A program made the translations under genes and the position numbers. Positions 9,622 to 18,800 of a stretch of DNA of 64,000 bases are shown here, in pieces (position 1 is the stretch's first letter; each line of letters begins with the position of its first letter). Where the stretch lies: NCBI RefSeq assembly GCF_035917275.1, contig NZ_CP108508.1:6510001-6574000 (forward strand), in the 5' to 3' direction. Under the pieces are notes generated by a model. The model saw only the letters and a program-made list of their open reading frames with translations, did not search any database and had not been told where the DNA came from. Source of the stretch: Streptomyces sp. NBC_01237 (GTDB lineage: Bacteria > Actinomycetota > Actinomycetes > Streptomycetales > Streptomycetaceae).

Positions 9622-10300
9622 TGAGCACCCTTTCGAGCAGTGTCACATCTGGCTGGCCGCCGGCGGCCTCGTCGCCGCCGGGCTGATGGATAGCGACGAG
9701 TCCGGCCTCGGCCAGGTCGGCCACGAGGATGCGGGCAACGCCGAGCGGGATCGAAAGAAGGGCCGAAATCTCGGCCACCGACTTGATCTCGATGCAGAGC
9801 CGGCAGATCCGCTGGTGCTCGGGCAACTGCCCTTGCAGCCGGGACGGATCGGCCGTGGTGCTGACCAGCGCCTCGATGGCGAGCTGGTAACGCGGCCGGG
9901 TCCGGCCGCCGGTCATGGCGTACGGACGGACCAGCGGGTTGTGCCCGGAGTGCGCGGCGGGCTCGGGGGCCTGCTGCGGCTGCACCGGCTGAATACGGGG
10001 CTGCCGGGGCGAGTCGTACCGCTGCGGCTGCTGGGGCTGCTGGGGCCACCCCGCGTCCGGGTGCTGCGGGGGCCAGTCGGAACCCTGCGCACGCCGGGGC
10101 TGCTGCGGCTGCTGGTACGGCTGTTGCGGCTGGTAAGGATAGTGCGGCTGCTGCTGGTACGGCTGGTGGGGCTGCTGCTGATAGGGCTCCTGCGGACCCT
10201 GTCTGCCGGGCGCGGAGGGGAAGTTGAAGCGGTTGTCACCGTGCTCACCCGGAACCCTCCGGGCACCGTCGTACGGGTGCCCGTCTGTGGGTGCTGCCAC
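9602..10300 (-). CDS. cvnC: Conservon DUF742 protein CvnC (first conservon)
   Basis: A 232-residue protein. The C-terminal 120 residues are a DUF742 domain (LVRPYAMTGGRTRP... then a winged-helix-like SVAEISALLSIPLGVARILVADL segment). The N-terminal 110 residues are a Gln/Pro-rich linker with QQPHQPYQQQPH-type repeats, absent from the shorter paralogue. I place the start at GTG 10300, directly after a GGAGGAGG ribosome site; the frame is open from 10348. It sits between cvnB and cvnD, overlapping cvnD by 20 bases. The helix-turn-helix-like fold suggests protein or DNA contact in conservon signalling, but its role is not settled. Confidence 0.88.
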   Translation of the reverse strand: MAAPTDGHPYDGARRVPGEHGDNRFNFPSAPGRQGPQEPYQQQPHQPYQQQPHYPYQPQQPYQQPQQPRRAQGSDWPPQHPDAGWPQQPQQPQRYDSPRQPRIQPVQPQQAPEPAAHSGHNPLVRPYAMTGGRTRPRYQLAIEALVSTTADPSRLQGQLPEHQRICRLCIEIKSVAEISALLSIPLGVARILVADLAEAGLVAIHQPGGDEAAGGQPDVTLLERVLSGLRKL

Positions 10301-10390
10301 GTTTCCTCCTCCGACTGCCGGTCGCCGATCCCAGTGGGGCCGCGCCACCGCACCTTATGGCGCGGTGGCGAGAAACGCACTGTCTGTCTA

Positions 10391-10804
10391 CTAGTTAAGA
10401 AGACTTCCCTGGAGCTCGGCGCGGAGGTCCGGGGTGAGAACCCCGCCCGCGCGGTCGACCAGAAGTGCCATTTCGTACCCGACAAGACCGATATCGGCAT
10501 CCGGGTGGGCGAGGACGGCGAGGGAGGAACCGTCAGAGATGGACATAATGAAGAGGAATCCACGCTCCATCTCCACAACCGTCTGATTCACGGCGCCGCC
10601 CTCGAAGATCCGCGAGGCGCCCGCGGTCAGCGACGTCAGACCGGAGGCGACAGCCGCCAACTGGTCGGCACGGTCGCGCGGGAAACCCTCGGACATCGCC
10701 AGCAGGAGTCCGTCGGCGGAGACCACCACCGTGTGCGACACCCCGGGGGTGTTGTCCACGAAGTTGGTGATCAACCAGTTGAGATTCTGCGCCGCCTGGC
10801 TCAT
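10391..10804 (-). CDS. cvnB: Conservon roadblock/LC7 protein CvnB (first conservon)
   Basis: A 137-residue roadblock/LC7 domain protein, the partner class for Ras-like GTPases such as CvnD. SHTVVVSADGLLLAMSEG and the GLTSLTAGASRIF helix are characteristic. The ATG at 10804 matches the paralogue's start (MSQAAQNLNW). A GTG at 10813 lies nearer the only good ribosome site (GGAG just before the cvnA stop) and would add three residues. The gene follows cvnA with almost no gap, so translation is coupled. Confidence 0.9.
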   Translation of the reverse strand: MSQAAQNLNWLITNFVDNTPGVSHTVVVSADGLLLAMSEGFPRDRADQLAAVASGLTSLTAGASRIFEGGAVNQTVVEMERGFLFIMSISDGSSLAVLAHPDADIGLVGYEMALLVDRAGGVLTPDLRAELQGSLLN

Positions 10805-10814
10805 CGGGCTCACA

Positions 10815-13800
10815 CTAACGCTCCTGGTTGTAGGTGGTACTTGTGTCCGACCCCGCACTGCGTCCCCGCTGGACACCGCGCCGCAGTCTGCTCAACCTGC
10901 CGCGGACGTCCTCGGGGGCACGGGAGACCTGTGGGCCGCCCTGCTGGGTCTGCTCCGCCGTGCCCTCGACCAGATTGGCCTTGGGTACACGCCGGGGAAG
11001 ACCGGAGGGGGTGATCCCGCCCGCCTTCGGTTCACGGAGCTTCTCGGCCCGCTCCCAGCGCTCGTCGTTCGTCGAGCGCCAGTCGTCGGGGCCGTCCCCG
11101 TTCGCCTGCGCGGCCTGCTGCTCCGGCTGCTGCTGCGGCTGTTCCTGCTGCGGCTGCTGCCGAGCTGCGACAGGCTGATCGTTTCCGCGCCCGGAGGGCT
11201 GCCAGTGCTGCTGACCGCCCCGGCGCGGCAGACCGGCTTCGGTCAGCTCGTGGCCGTCGTTCGGGGTAGGCCCCGGACGATCGAAGCCTACGCGCTCCGA
11301 AGGCTCCGCGGGAGCGCTGGGTACAGATTCCGCTTCGGCTTGGGCAACAGGCTCATAGGTGCCCTGATACCCGCTCTGATCAGGCCAACCATCCTGCTGG
11401 GGCTGTTCGTTGCCGGGGGTGTACTGCGCGGCGTAGGCGTCCTGCGGAGCGCCCGGAGCGGCATATGCCGATTCCGGATAGTCACCCTGTGGTGTCTGCT
11501 CCGGCTGTTGTGCCTGCGAGGGGTAGCCGGTCCCGGTGGCGTACGGATCGTAGCCGTTCCCGTACGCATTCCGCTCGTACTCCTGCTGCTGCGGCTCCTG
11601 GCCGTACGGGTCCTGGGCGTACTGCTCCTGGCCGTACCGGTCCTGGCCGTACGCGTCCTGCGCGTACGGCTGCGGCTCGGACGGGGGCTGCTGGGACTCC
11701 AGTGCGGCGCGGCGCTCCTCGCGCAGCAGCGAGCGGCCGACCGGGTCCAGCTGTGCCGAGTCGGCCGGTGCCTCGTACCGCGAGTCGTCGAAGCCGAGTT
11801 CGGCCGCGGTGCGGATCTGCGGCTGCTGCGGGGCGGCCGGGAAGGACTGCTGCTGCGGGATGATCGAGGAGACCGTGAAGTCGCTCTGGGCGGGTGCGGA
11901 TTCGCCGCCGCCACCGTGGGTGATGGCGTCCGGCAGCATGACCAGCGAGGTGGTCCCCGCCTGCTCGCCCGAGGGGCGCAGCTGGACGCGGATGCCGTGC
12001 CGGTCGGAGAGCCGGCCGACCACGAACAGGCCCATGCGCTGGGACACCGCGGCGTCCACGGTCGGCGGGTTGGCCAGCTTGTGGTTGATGTCGGCGAAGT
12101 CCTCGGGGGTGAGGCCGATGCCCTTGTCGTGGATCTCGACCATCACCCGGCCGTCCGGCAGCCGGGTCGCGTTGACGCGGACCTTGGTCTGCGGCGAGGA
12201 GAAGGTGGTGGCGTTCTCCAGCAGCTCGGCCAGCAGGTGCACCAGGTCGGTGACGGCCTGGCCGTGGATCTCGCTCTCCGGTACACCGGTGAGTTCGATG
12301 CGCTCGTAGGACTCCACCTCCGAGGAGGCGGCCCGCAGCACGTCGACCAGCGGCACCGGCTGGTTCCAGCGGCGGCCGGGCTCCTCACCCGCGAGCACGA
12401 GGAGGTTCTCGCCGTTGCGGCGCATGCGGGTGGCCAGGTGGTCCAGCTTGAAGAGGCTCTCCAGCTGGTCCGGGTCGGCCTCGCTGTTCTCCAGGCCGGT
12501 GATGAGGGTCAGCTGGCCCTCGATGAGCGACTGGTTGCGCCGGGAGAGGTTGGTGAAGATCGCGTTGACGTTGCCCCGCAGCATGGCCTGTTCGGCGGCG
12601 AGCCGGACGGCCTCGCGGTGCACCTGGTCGAAGGCGCGGGCGACCTCGCCGATCTCGTCCCGGGTGGTGATCGGGATCGGCTGGACCCGGGTGTCGACCC
12701 GGCCGGGATCGGTCCGCGACAGCTGGTCGACCAGCATCGGCAGCCGCTGTTCGGCGATACCGAAGGCGGCGGTGCGCAGCCGGCGCATCGAGCGGCTCAT
12801 CTGGCGGGCCATGAGCCCGGCCAGGATGAAGGCGGCCAGCAGCGAGACGACCACCACGGCGCCGTTGACGAAGGCGTCGGTCCTCGCCCCGGCGGAGATG
12901 TCCGCGGCCTCGGTGACCGCCTTGTCGACCAGCTCGTCCTCGACCGTGGTGTAGCCCTCGAACTTGGCGGTGGCGGCGGCCATCCAGGACTCCGGGGTGA
13001 TGCCCTTGGACGCCAGCTTCTCGGGCGTCTGGCCCTGGCCGATCTGCTGGGCCATGCCGTCGAAGACCGACCCGTCGATGCTCGGCGGCGCCACGAACTT
13101 CTTCCCGGCGGCCTCGGCCTGCCGCTTGGCCGTTCTGATCTGCTCGGCGCCGTCGGCCGCCGTGCTCGCCATGACCTGCTGGAGCCGGTCCACGTCCGCC
13201 TGGGTGCCGCCCGAGTTGAACTCACCCAGTGCGATCTGTTCCAGATAGTTGTACGAGCCGAACGCCTTGACCTGGCCGTTGAATGTGCCGGGCTCCTGGC
13301 TGGGACGCACCAGCAGATGCATGCCGATGGAGCGCTGAAGCGATTCTGCAGCCTTGGCCAGCTCGATCGCGTAGACCGTACGGCCATAACTGGTGATGTT
13401 GCCGGTACCGAGTCCGAGCTCGTTGGAGAACTCCATCAGCGAGTGCTGGACCTGGGTGTAACCCTCTTCGGTCTTCACCGGGTCCAGCGCCTCGGCGTAG
13501 GCGGCCTTGCGCAGCTCGGGGAGTTTGGGCTCCTCGGCCCTGAAGAGCTTGAGGCGACGCTCCAGGCCCTGCTTCGGGGGCATGTTCTTCACGGCGGCGT
13601 CGAACTTCGTCCGCGCCTCGTCCGTGGTGGCGCGGACCTGCTCGACGACGGCGGCCTCGCGGTCGTTGGAGAGCAGCGGCTGAGCGGTGAGGTCACGCTC
13701 GTCGAGCAGCGCCTGCCCGTACTCCGAGGCGGCGCGCACGATCAGCGCGGTCCGCTCGGCGTCCTGGGCCTCGCTCCAGGTGTCGACCGACCCCTTCACC

Positions 13801-14015
13801 TGGAAGCCGCCCATGACCAGACCGACCAGCACGGGGATCAGGAGGATCGCGTTCAGCCGGGTGGCCACCCGCCAGTTGCGCGGGGACAGCCGACTGGTGC
13901 TGCCGCCGGCCGCCTCCGGACCGGACGTGCTCGCAGACGATGCCGCGGCGCGCGGCGGCGGGGTGAAATTACCCCGTTCCGGCTGCGCCGCGGAGCCCTC
14001 GTTGCTTCGCCTCAC
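10815..14015 (-). CDS. cvnA: Conservon sensor histidine-kinase-like protein CvnA (first conservon)
   Basis: A 1,066-residue membrane sensor. A short cytoplasmic N-terminus leads to a first membrane segment (about 52-70), a roughly 290-residue extracytoplasmic nitrate/nitrite-sensor-like domain, a second membrane segment (about 375-397) and HAMP. A DHp-like helix pair carries HLATRMRRN, and a HATPase_c domain follows (N box near ELLENATTF, G1 box DKGIGLT). The last 350 residues are disordered and rich in Gln/Pro/Tyr (YGQDRYGQEQYAQDPYG), ending with the conserved RRVPKANLVEG segment. By order next to accE this is probably the equivalent of cvnA2 of S. coelicolor. The signal sensed is unknown. 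Confidence 0.9.
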   Translation of the reverse strand: MRRSNEGSAAQPERGNFTPPPRAAASSASTSGPEAAGGSTSRLSPRNWRVATRLNAILLIPVLVGLVMGGFQVKGSVDTWSEAQDAERTALIVRAASEYGQALLDERDLTAQPLLSNDREAAVVEQVRATTDEARTKFDAAVKNMPPKQGLERRLKLFRAEEPKLPELRKAAYAEALDPVKTEEGYTQVQHSLMEFSNELGLGTGNITSYGRTVYAIELAKAAESLQRSIGMHLLVRPSQEPGTFNGQVKAFGSYNYLEQIALGEFNSGGTQADVDRLQQVMASTAADGAEQIRTAKRQAEAAGKKFVAPPSIDGSVFDGMAQQIGQGQTPEKLASKGITPESWMAAATAKFEGYTTVEDELVDKAVTEAADISAGARTDAFVNGAVVVVSLLAAFILAGLMARQMSRSMRRLRTAAFGIAEQRLPMLVDQLSRTDPGRVDTRVQPIPITTRDEIGEVARAFDQVHREAVRLAAEQAMLRGNVNAIFTNLSRRNQSLIEGQLTLITGLENSEADPDQLESLFKLDHLATRMRRNGENLLVLAGEEPGRRWNQPVPLVDVLRAASSEVESYERIELTGVPESEIHGQAVTDLVHLLAELLENATTFSSPQTKVRVNATRLPDGRVMVEIHDKGIGLTPEDFADINHKLANPPTVDAAVSQRMGLFVVGRLSDRHGIRVQLRPSGEQAGTTSLVMLPDAITHGGGGESAPAQSDFTVSSIIPQQQSFPAAPQQPQIRTAAELGFDDSRYEAPADSAQLDPVGRSLLREERRAALESQQPPSEPQPYAQDAYGQDRYGQEQYAQDPYGQEPQQQEYERNAYGNGYDPYATGTGYPSQAQQPEQTPQGDYPESAYAAPGAPQDAYAAQYTPGNEQPQQDGWPDQSGYQGTYEPVAQAEAESVPSAPAEPSERVGFDRPGPTPNDGHELTEAGLPRRGGQQHWQPSGRGNDQPVAARQQPQQEQPQQQPEQQAAQANGDGPDDWRSTNDERWERAEKLREPKAGGITPSGLPRRVPKANLVEGTAEQTQQGGPQVSRAPEDVRGRLSRLRRGVQRGRSAGSDTSTTYNQER

Positions 14016-14365
14016 TCGACCAACAACCTCTCGGCGTCGGCACCTACGCTGTGCCGGATTTTTCGTTCAGGGCCGTACTGCTCGGTAGTTCATCGAATTG
14101 CAGCACGAGGACCGGTCGCGTTCCAAACAGTCGGAATGAGTCATTCCGAGTGGTCCAGGCCTCAGATAAAACGGGCATAAAGAGCGAGCCCCGTCAAAAG
14201 GCGGGGCTCATGTGAGCGCAGTGGCACCGGTCGGATGCGTCGGGTGTCGGGTGTAAGGGTAATTCTCTGTCGAAACGTTATGAACGCGGGGGCGGATCGT
14301 GTCAAAGGACACAGGTCGCCCCCGCGTGACTACGGCAACTTCCGTATACCGATAACGACTTACGC
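14016..14365. other. Spacer between the two conservons
   Basis: These 350 bases separate the second conservon's cvnD stop from the first conservon's cvnA start, both on the minus strand. They hold the hairpin at 14185-14210. The side near 14016 must carry the cvnA promoter if the two conservons are transcribed separately. I see no gene; the open frames here lack ribosome sites. Confidence 0.6.
14185..14210 (-). terminator. Hairpin downstream of the second conservon
   Basis: Arms CGAGCCCCG and CGGGGCTCA-type pair over an 8-bp core (14186-14193 with 14202-14209) around a TCAAAAGG loop. It lies between the two minus-strand conservons and is the likely end of the upstream operon. Confidence 0.6.
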
Positions 14366-14947
14366 CTACTTGAGGCGGGCCATCAGAGCGTGCTCCACCA
14401 GCGTGATCAAACCGCTCTTGGCGTCCGCGCGGTGGCGGGCGTCCGTCGTGATGATGGGCGCGTCGGGTCCGATCTGGAGTGCTTCGCGTACTTCGTCGGG
14501 GGTGTAGGGCTGGTGTCCGTCGAAGCCGTTGAGGGCGATGACGAAGGGGAGGCCGCTGTTCTCGAAGTAGTCGACGGCGGGGAAGCAGTCGGCGAGGCGG
14601 CGGGTGTCGACGAGGACGACGGCGCCGATGGCGCCGCGTACGAGGTCGTCCCACATGAACCAGAAGCGGTCCTGTCCGGGGGTTCCGAAGAGGTACAGGA
14701 TCAGGTCCTGGTCCAGGGTGATACGGCCGAAGTCCATGGCCACCGTCGTGGTGGTCTTGTCCCCGGTGTGGGTCAGGTCGTCGATGCCCGCGGACGCGGA
14801 CGTCATGACGGCTTCGGTGCGCAGCGGATTGATCTCCGACACGGCCCCGACGAACGTGGTCTTGCCCACGCCGAAACCGCCCGCCACCACGATCTTCGCC
14901 GAGGTAGTGGCACGTCCCGTACCGCCGCTAGAGCTTGCGAAGTCCAC
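14366..14947 (-). CDS. cvnD: Conservon small GTPase-like protein CvnD (second conservon)
   Basis: A 193-residue Ras/MglA-like P-loop protein, about 95% identical to the first CvnD. Walker A is GGFGVGKTTF and the G3-like motif FGTPGQDRF. Differences cluster in the first 15 residues and the last 50 (for example APIITTDARH). GTG starts 20 bases inside the end of cvnC, as in the other conservon. If the two D proteins are interchangeable, the conservons could cross-talk. By order this is probably the equivalent of S. coelicolor cvn1. Confidence 0.92.
   Translation of the reverse strand: MDFASSSGGTGRATTSAKIVVAGGFGVGKTTFVGAVSEINPLRTEAVMTSASAGIDDLTHTGDKTTTTVAMDFGRITLDQDLILYLFGTPGQDRFWFMWDDLVRGAIGAVVLVDTRRLADCFPAVDYFENSGLPFVIALNGFDGHQPYTPDEVREALQIGPDAPIITTDARHRADAKSGLITLVEHALMARLK
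14462..14839. repeat. Near-identical block shared with the first cvnD
   Basis: Partner of the 9136-9513 block, offset by 5,326 bases and differing at one position (14807). The divergence just outside it is abrupt at both ends. Confidence 0.9.
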
Positions 14948-15335
14948 TGAGCACCCTTTCGAGCAGTGTCACATCCGGCGCGCCGCCGGCCTCTCCATTG
15001 CCCGGCTGGTGGATGGCCACCATGCCGGCTTCCGCCAGGTCCGCGACGAGAATCCGGGCCACGCCGAGCGGCATGGACAGCAGCGCCGAGACCTCGGCCA
15101 CCGACTTGACCTCGCGGCACAGGTGGCAGATCCGCTGGTGCTCGGGGAGCAGTGTTCCCAGATGCGCCGGGTCTGCCGTCGTGCTGACCAGTGCCTCTAT
15201 CGCTAGCTGGTAGCGCGGCCGGGTCCGGCCGCCGGTCATGGCGTACGGACGGACCAGCGGCTGGTCGCCTTCACCGTCGTACGACGCGTGATGCAGTGCG
15301 CCGTACGGATCGTGTGAGGCGGGTGGCGGGGTCAT
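14928..15335 (-). CDS. cvnC: Conservon DUF742 protein CvnC (second conservon)
   Basis: A 135-residue DUF742 protein. ATG 15335 follows GGAGG at a four-base spacing. The DUF742 core (LVRPYAMTGG, then HLCREVKSVAEVSALLSMPL) matches the first conservon's CvnC closely, but the N-terminus is only about 25 residues and lacks the Gln/Pro linker. It overlaps cvnD by 20 bases and follows cvnB by about 130 bases. Confidence 0.9.
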   Translation of the reverse strand: MTPPPASHDPYGALHHASYDGEGDQPLVRPYAMTGGRTRPRYQLAIEALVSTTADPAHLGTLLPEHQRICHLCREVKSVAEVSALLSMPLGVARILVADLAEAGMVAIHQPGNGEAGGAPDVTLLERVLSGLRKL

Positions 15336-15469
15336 GAATCCTCCGGGCGTGACAACAGGCTGTCGGCTTGCCGTCTGAAGGGGCCGGTGAGGGGGCTGTG
15401 GCGGCCGGACGGGTGAGGGTTGTGGGAAGTACCTGGGGGGATCGTGTCGGGTATCCGCTGCATGGCCGC

Positions 15470-15883
15470 CTAGTGGAGCAGACTGCCCTGGAGCTCGGCG
15501 CGGAGGTCGGGCGTGAGGACGGTGCCCGCACGGTCCACCAACAGGGCCATCTCGTACCCGACCAGACCGATGTCGGCGTCCGGATGGGCGAGAACGGCCA
15601 GCGAGGAACCGTCCGAGATGGACATCAGGAAGAGGAATCCGCGCTCCATCTCCACCACCGTCTGGCTGACGGCACCGCCCTCGAAGATCCGGGAGGCACC
15701 CGCGGTCAGCGAGGTGAGCCCGGAGGCGACGGCGGCGAGCTGGTCGGCGCGGTCCCGGGGGAATCCCTCGGACATCGCCAGCAGCAGCCCATCGGCGGAG
15801 ACCACCACCGTGTGCGACACCCCGGGGGTGTTGTCCACGAAGTTGGTGATCAGCCAGTTCAGATTCTGCGCGGCCTGACTCAT
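15470..15883 (-). CDS. cvnB: Conservon roadblock/LC7 protein CvnB (second conservon)
   Basis: A 137-residue roadblock/LC7 protein, nearly identical to the first CvnB in protein (for example VSQTV instead of VNQTV). The ATG at 15883 is taken as start; a TTG at 15892, directly after the cvnA stop, has better spacing to the GGAG inside the cvnA end. Such tight coupling suggests fixed stoichiometry of A and B. Confidence 0.9.
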   Translation of the reverse strand: MSQAAQNLNWLITNFVDNTPGVSHTVVVSADGLLLAMSEGFPRDRADQLAAVASGLTSLTAGASRIFEGGAVSQTVVEMERGFLFLMSISDGSSLAVLAHPDADIGLVGYEMALLVDRAGTVLTPDLRAELQGSLLH

Positions 15884-15892
15884 GGGGCTCAA

Positions 15893-18800
15893 CTAACGCT
15901 CCTGCTGGTGAGTGGGGCCGAGTTGGAAACTGCCGGTCGACTGGCCGTTGTTGGCCTGCCGACCCTGCTGGATGCCCCGGCGGAGATTGGTCAGACGCCC
16001 GCGCACGTCATCGGGCGCACGCGAAACCTGAGGTCCGGTCTGGTGATTCTGCTGCTGTGCGGTGCCCGGCACCAAATTGGCACGCGGAACACGGCGCGGC
16101 AGTCCGGAGGTGGTGACCCCGCCCGCCGCCGGTTTCTTGACCCGCTCGGCCTGACGGACGAGTTCGTCGTTGGGCGAGGCACGCCACGAAGCGGTGGCCC
16201 CGGTGTCGGCCGCCTCACGGCGCGGCATGGGCGCGAGCGGAGCCCCGGAGTCCAAAGCGCCCGGTGCCTGCGGCTCGGCGGCGGGCGGCTGCTGGCCACC
16301 CTGCTGCGGGCCGTGGAACCAGTTGGTCTCCAGCGTGTCGTACAGCGGCGTCCGCCCGTCCCCGGGACCTGCCGGCGGCAGTGCCTCCGGCTGGGGCTGC
16401 TGCGGCAGCATGGGACGGTGCGGCGCCTCGCCGGCCGGTGAGGCCGACGGACGCGGTACGCCGAAGTCGCTGTCGTCCCGGTCGCGCTGACGCGGTGCGG
16501 GCAGCCCCTGGTCCTGCGGGCGCGGGGCGTTGAAGTCGGGGCGCGCGAACTGCGCGGTGCTCGCCGGGTCCTGCGCGTCCGACTGCGGGAACTGCGGCGC
16601 CTGGGGGAACTGAGGTGCCTGCGGCGCCGAGAAGTCGGGGCGGGCGAACTCGGAGGTGGCGCCGGGGCCCTGACGGTCGTCCATGGGCCGGCGCCGGACC
16701 GGCGGGGCGTCGAACGGCCGGTCCTGGCCCGGTCCGGCGTCCTGGCCGAGTCCGGCCGGCCGGGCGAACCGGCCGGTGGAGTCGGGCTCCTCGTGACCGC
16801 GCGGCGCGTCCAGCGGGGTACGCCGCTGCGCTCCCTGCTCCTCGACGCCCCAGCTGGCGGCCTGCGGGCGCTGCGGCTGCGGGTTGCCCCCGGGCAGCTC
16901 GGCACGCGGACCACCGGGCGGCGGCAGCTGACGGCCGGGGCCGCCGGGCTGCTGGAGTCCGCCCTGGGCGCCGGGACCGTTCTGACCCTGGAGGGGCTGC
17001 TGCGGCTGCTGCGGCGGGACGGGCCCGTTGTTCCGGCCCTGCTGGGCGAACGGGTCCTGCGGTGCGAACGGGTCCTGCGGTGCGAACTGGCCCTGGCGGG
17101 CGTTCGGGCCCTGCGGAGCCGGACCACCGTGACCGAACAGGTTGGGCTGACCCGAATCCGTACGGCCGGGGTTCTCGCCCTGGCCGCGGGCACCCAGCCG
17201 GGCGCCGCCGCCGAAGGCGCCGGAGAGGCCGCCGCCGTGGCGCTGCGGTTCCTGGCGCGGGAAGTCCTGCGGACCGCCCTGCGGAGCCTGGTTCGGGCGG
17301 CCGGGACCCTGCTGGCCGGGGTTCTGCTGGCCGGGGTTCTGCGGGCCGTTGTTCTGCTGGGACTGCGGCTGACGCGGCCCGGTGTCGCGCGAGGGCAGCG
17401 CGGCCCGCGGGCCGTTGCCCGCACCGACCTGGCCGCGCGAGCTGCCGGGACCCGTGCCGAGCCCCTTCGCGGGCGGGGCGGAAGGACCGCCGCCGAGGCC
17501 CGGACGCGGGGCGCTGCCCGGACCCGGACCCGTACCGGCGAGCAGACCGCCGGGCGCACCGGAATGCTGACCGGGGCCCTGCTTGGGAACGGGCTGCTTG
17601 CCCCCGTGCGCGACATCGACGGGCAGCATGACCAGCGCGGTCGTGCCACCGGAGTCGGAGGGACGCAGCTGGATCCGGATGCCGTGACGCAGGGACAGCC
17701 GGCCGACCACGAACAGACCCATGCGGCGGGAGACCGAGACATCCACGGTGGGCGGCGCCGCGAGCCGCTCGTTGATCGCCGCGAGGTCCTCGGGGGAGAG
17801 GCCGATGCCGGTGTCGTGGATCTCGACGAGCACCCGCCCGTCGGGCAGCGCGTGACCGGTGACCCGGACCTTCGTCTGCGGCGAGGAGAACGACGTGGCG
17901 TTCTCCAGCAGCTCGGCGAGCAGGTGCACGAGGTCGTTGACGACCCGGCCCGCGACCTCGGTGGCGGGCACCGCGGCCAGTTCGATGCGCTCGTACTGCT
18001 CCACCTCGGAGGCGGCGGCCCGGAGCACGTCGACCAGCGGCACGGGGCGGGTCCACCGGCGGCCGGGCTCCTCACCGGCGAGGACCAGCAGGTTCTCACC
18101 GTTACGGCGCATACGGGTCGCGAGGTGGTCGAGCTTGAAGAGCGAGGACAGCTGGTCCGGGTCGGCCTCGCGCGACTCCAGCTCGGAGATGAGCGAGAGC
18201 TGACGCTGGATGAGGCCCTGCGAGCGGCGCGAGAGGTTGGTGAACATCGCGTTGACGTTGCCCCGCAGCAGCGCCTGTTCGGCGGCGAGGCGGACGGCCT
18301 CGCGGTGCACGTCGTCGAAGGCCGCGGCCACCTGGCCGATCTCGTCCCGGGAGTGCACACCGACCGACTCGACCGAGGTGTCGACATCCTGGGGGTCGGT
18401 CTCGGAGAGCTGCTTGACGAGTTCGGGCAGTCGGTCCTGCGCAACACGCGTAGCGGTGTCCTGAAGGCGCCGCAGCGAGCGGATCATCGACCGTGCCACG
18501 ACGAAGGCGCCGACCAGCGAGACACCGAGCACGAGCAGGATGACCGCACCGTTGACGATCGCTTCGCGCTGCGATGCCTCGCGCAGCTCGCGGGCCTTGG
18601 CCTCCATGTCGCTGAGGAGGGTGGCCTCGATCGTCTGCATCGCGTTGATCTTGGTGGAGCTCTGGTCGTACCAGTCGAGGTACGAGCGGACCTTCTTGGT
18701 GTCGTTGAGGTCCGAGGTGGTGTCCAGGACCCGCTTCGCGTACATGTTCGCGGCGTTGATCTCGGGGTTGCCGTTGTCCAGCGGCGCCGTCAGCTCGGCC

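Noticed and set aside
10731..14180. 1,149-codon plus-strand frame opposite the first cvnA
   Set aside because: It is the antisense shadow of cvnA; its Leu/Arg/Val-rich product has no recognisable fold, while the minus-strand frame shows kinase domains.
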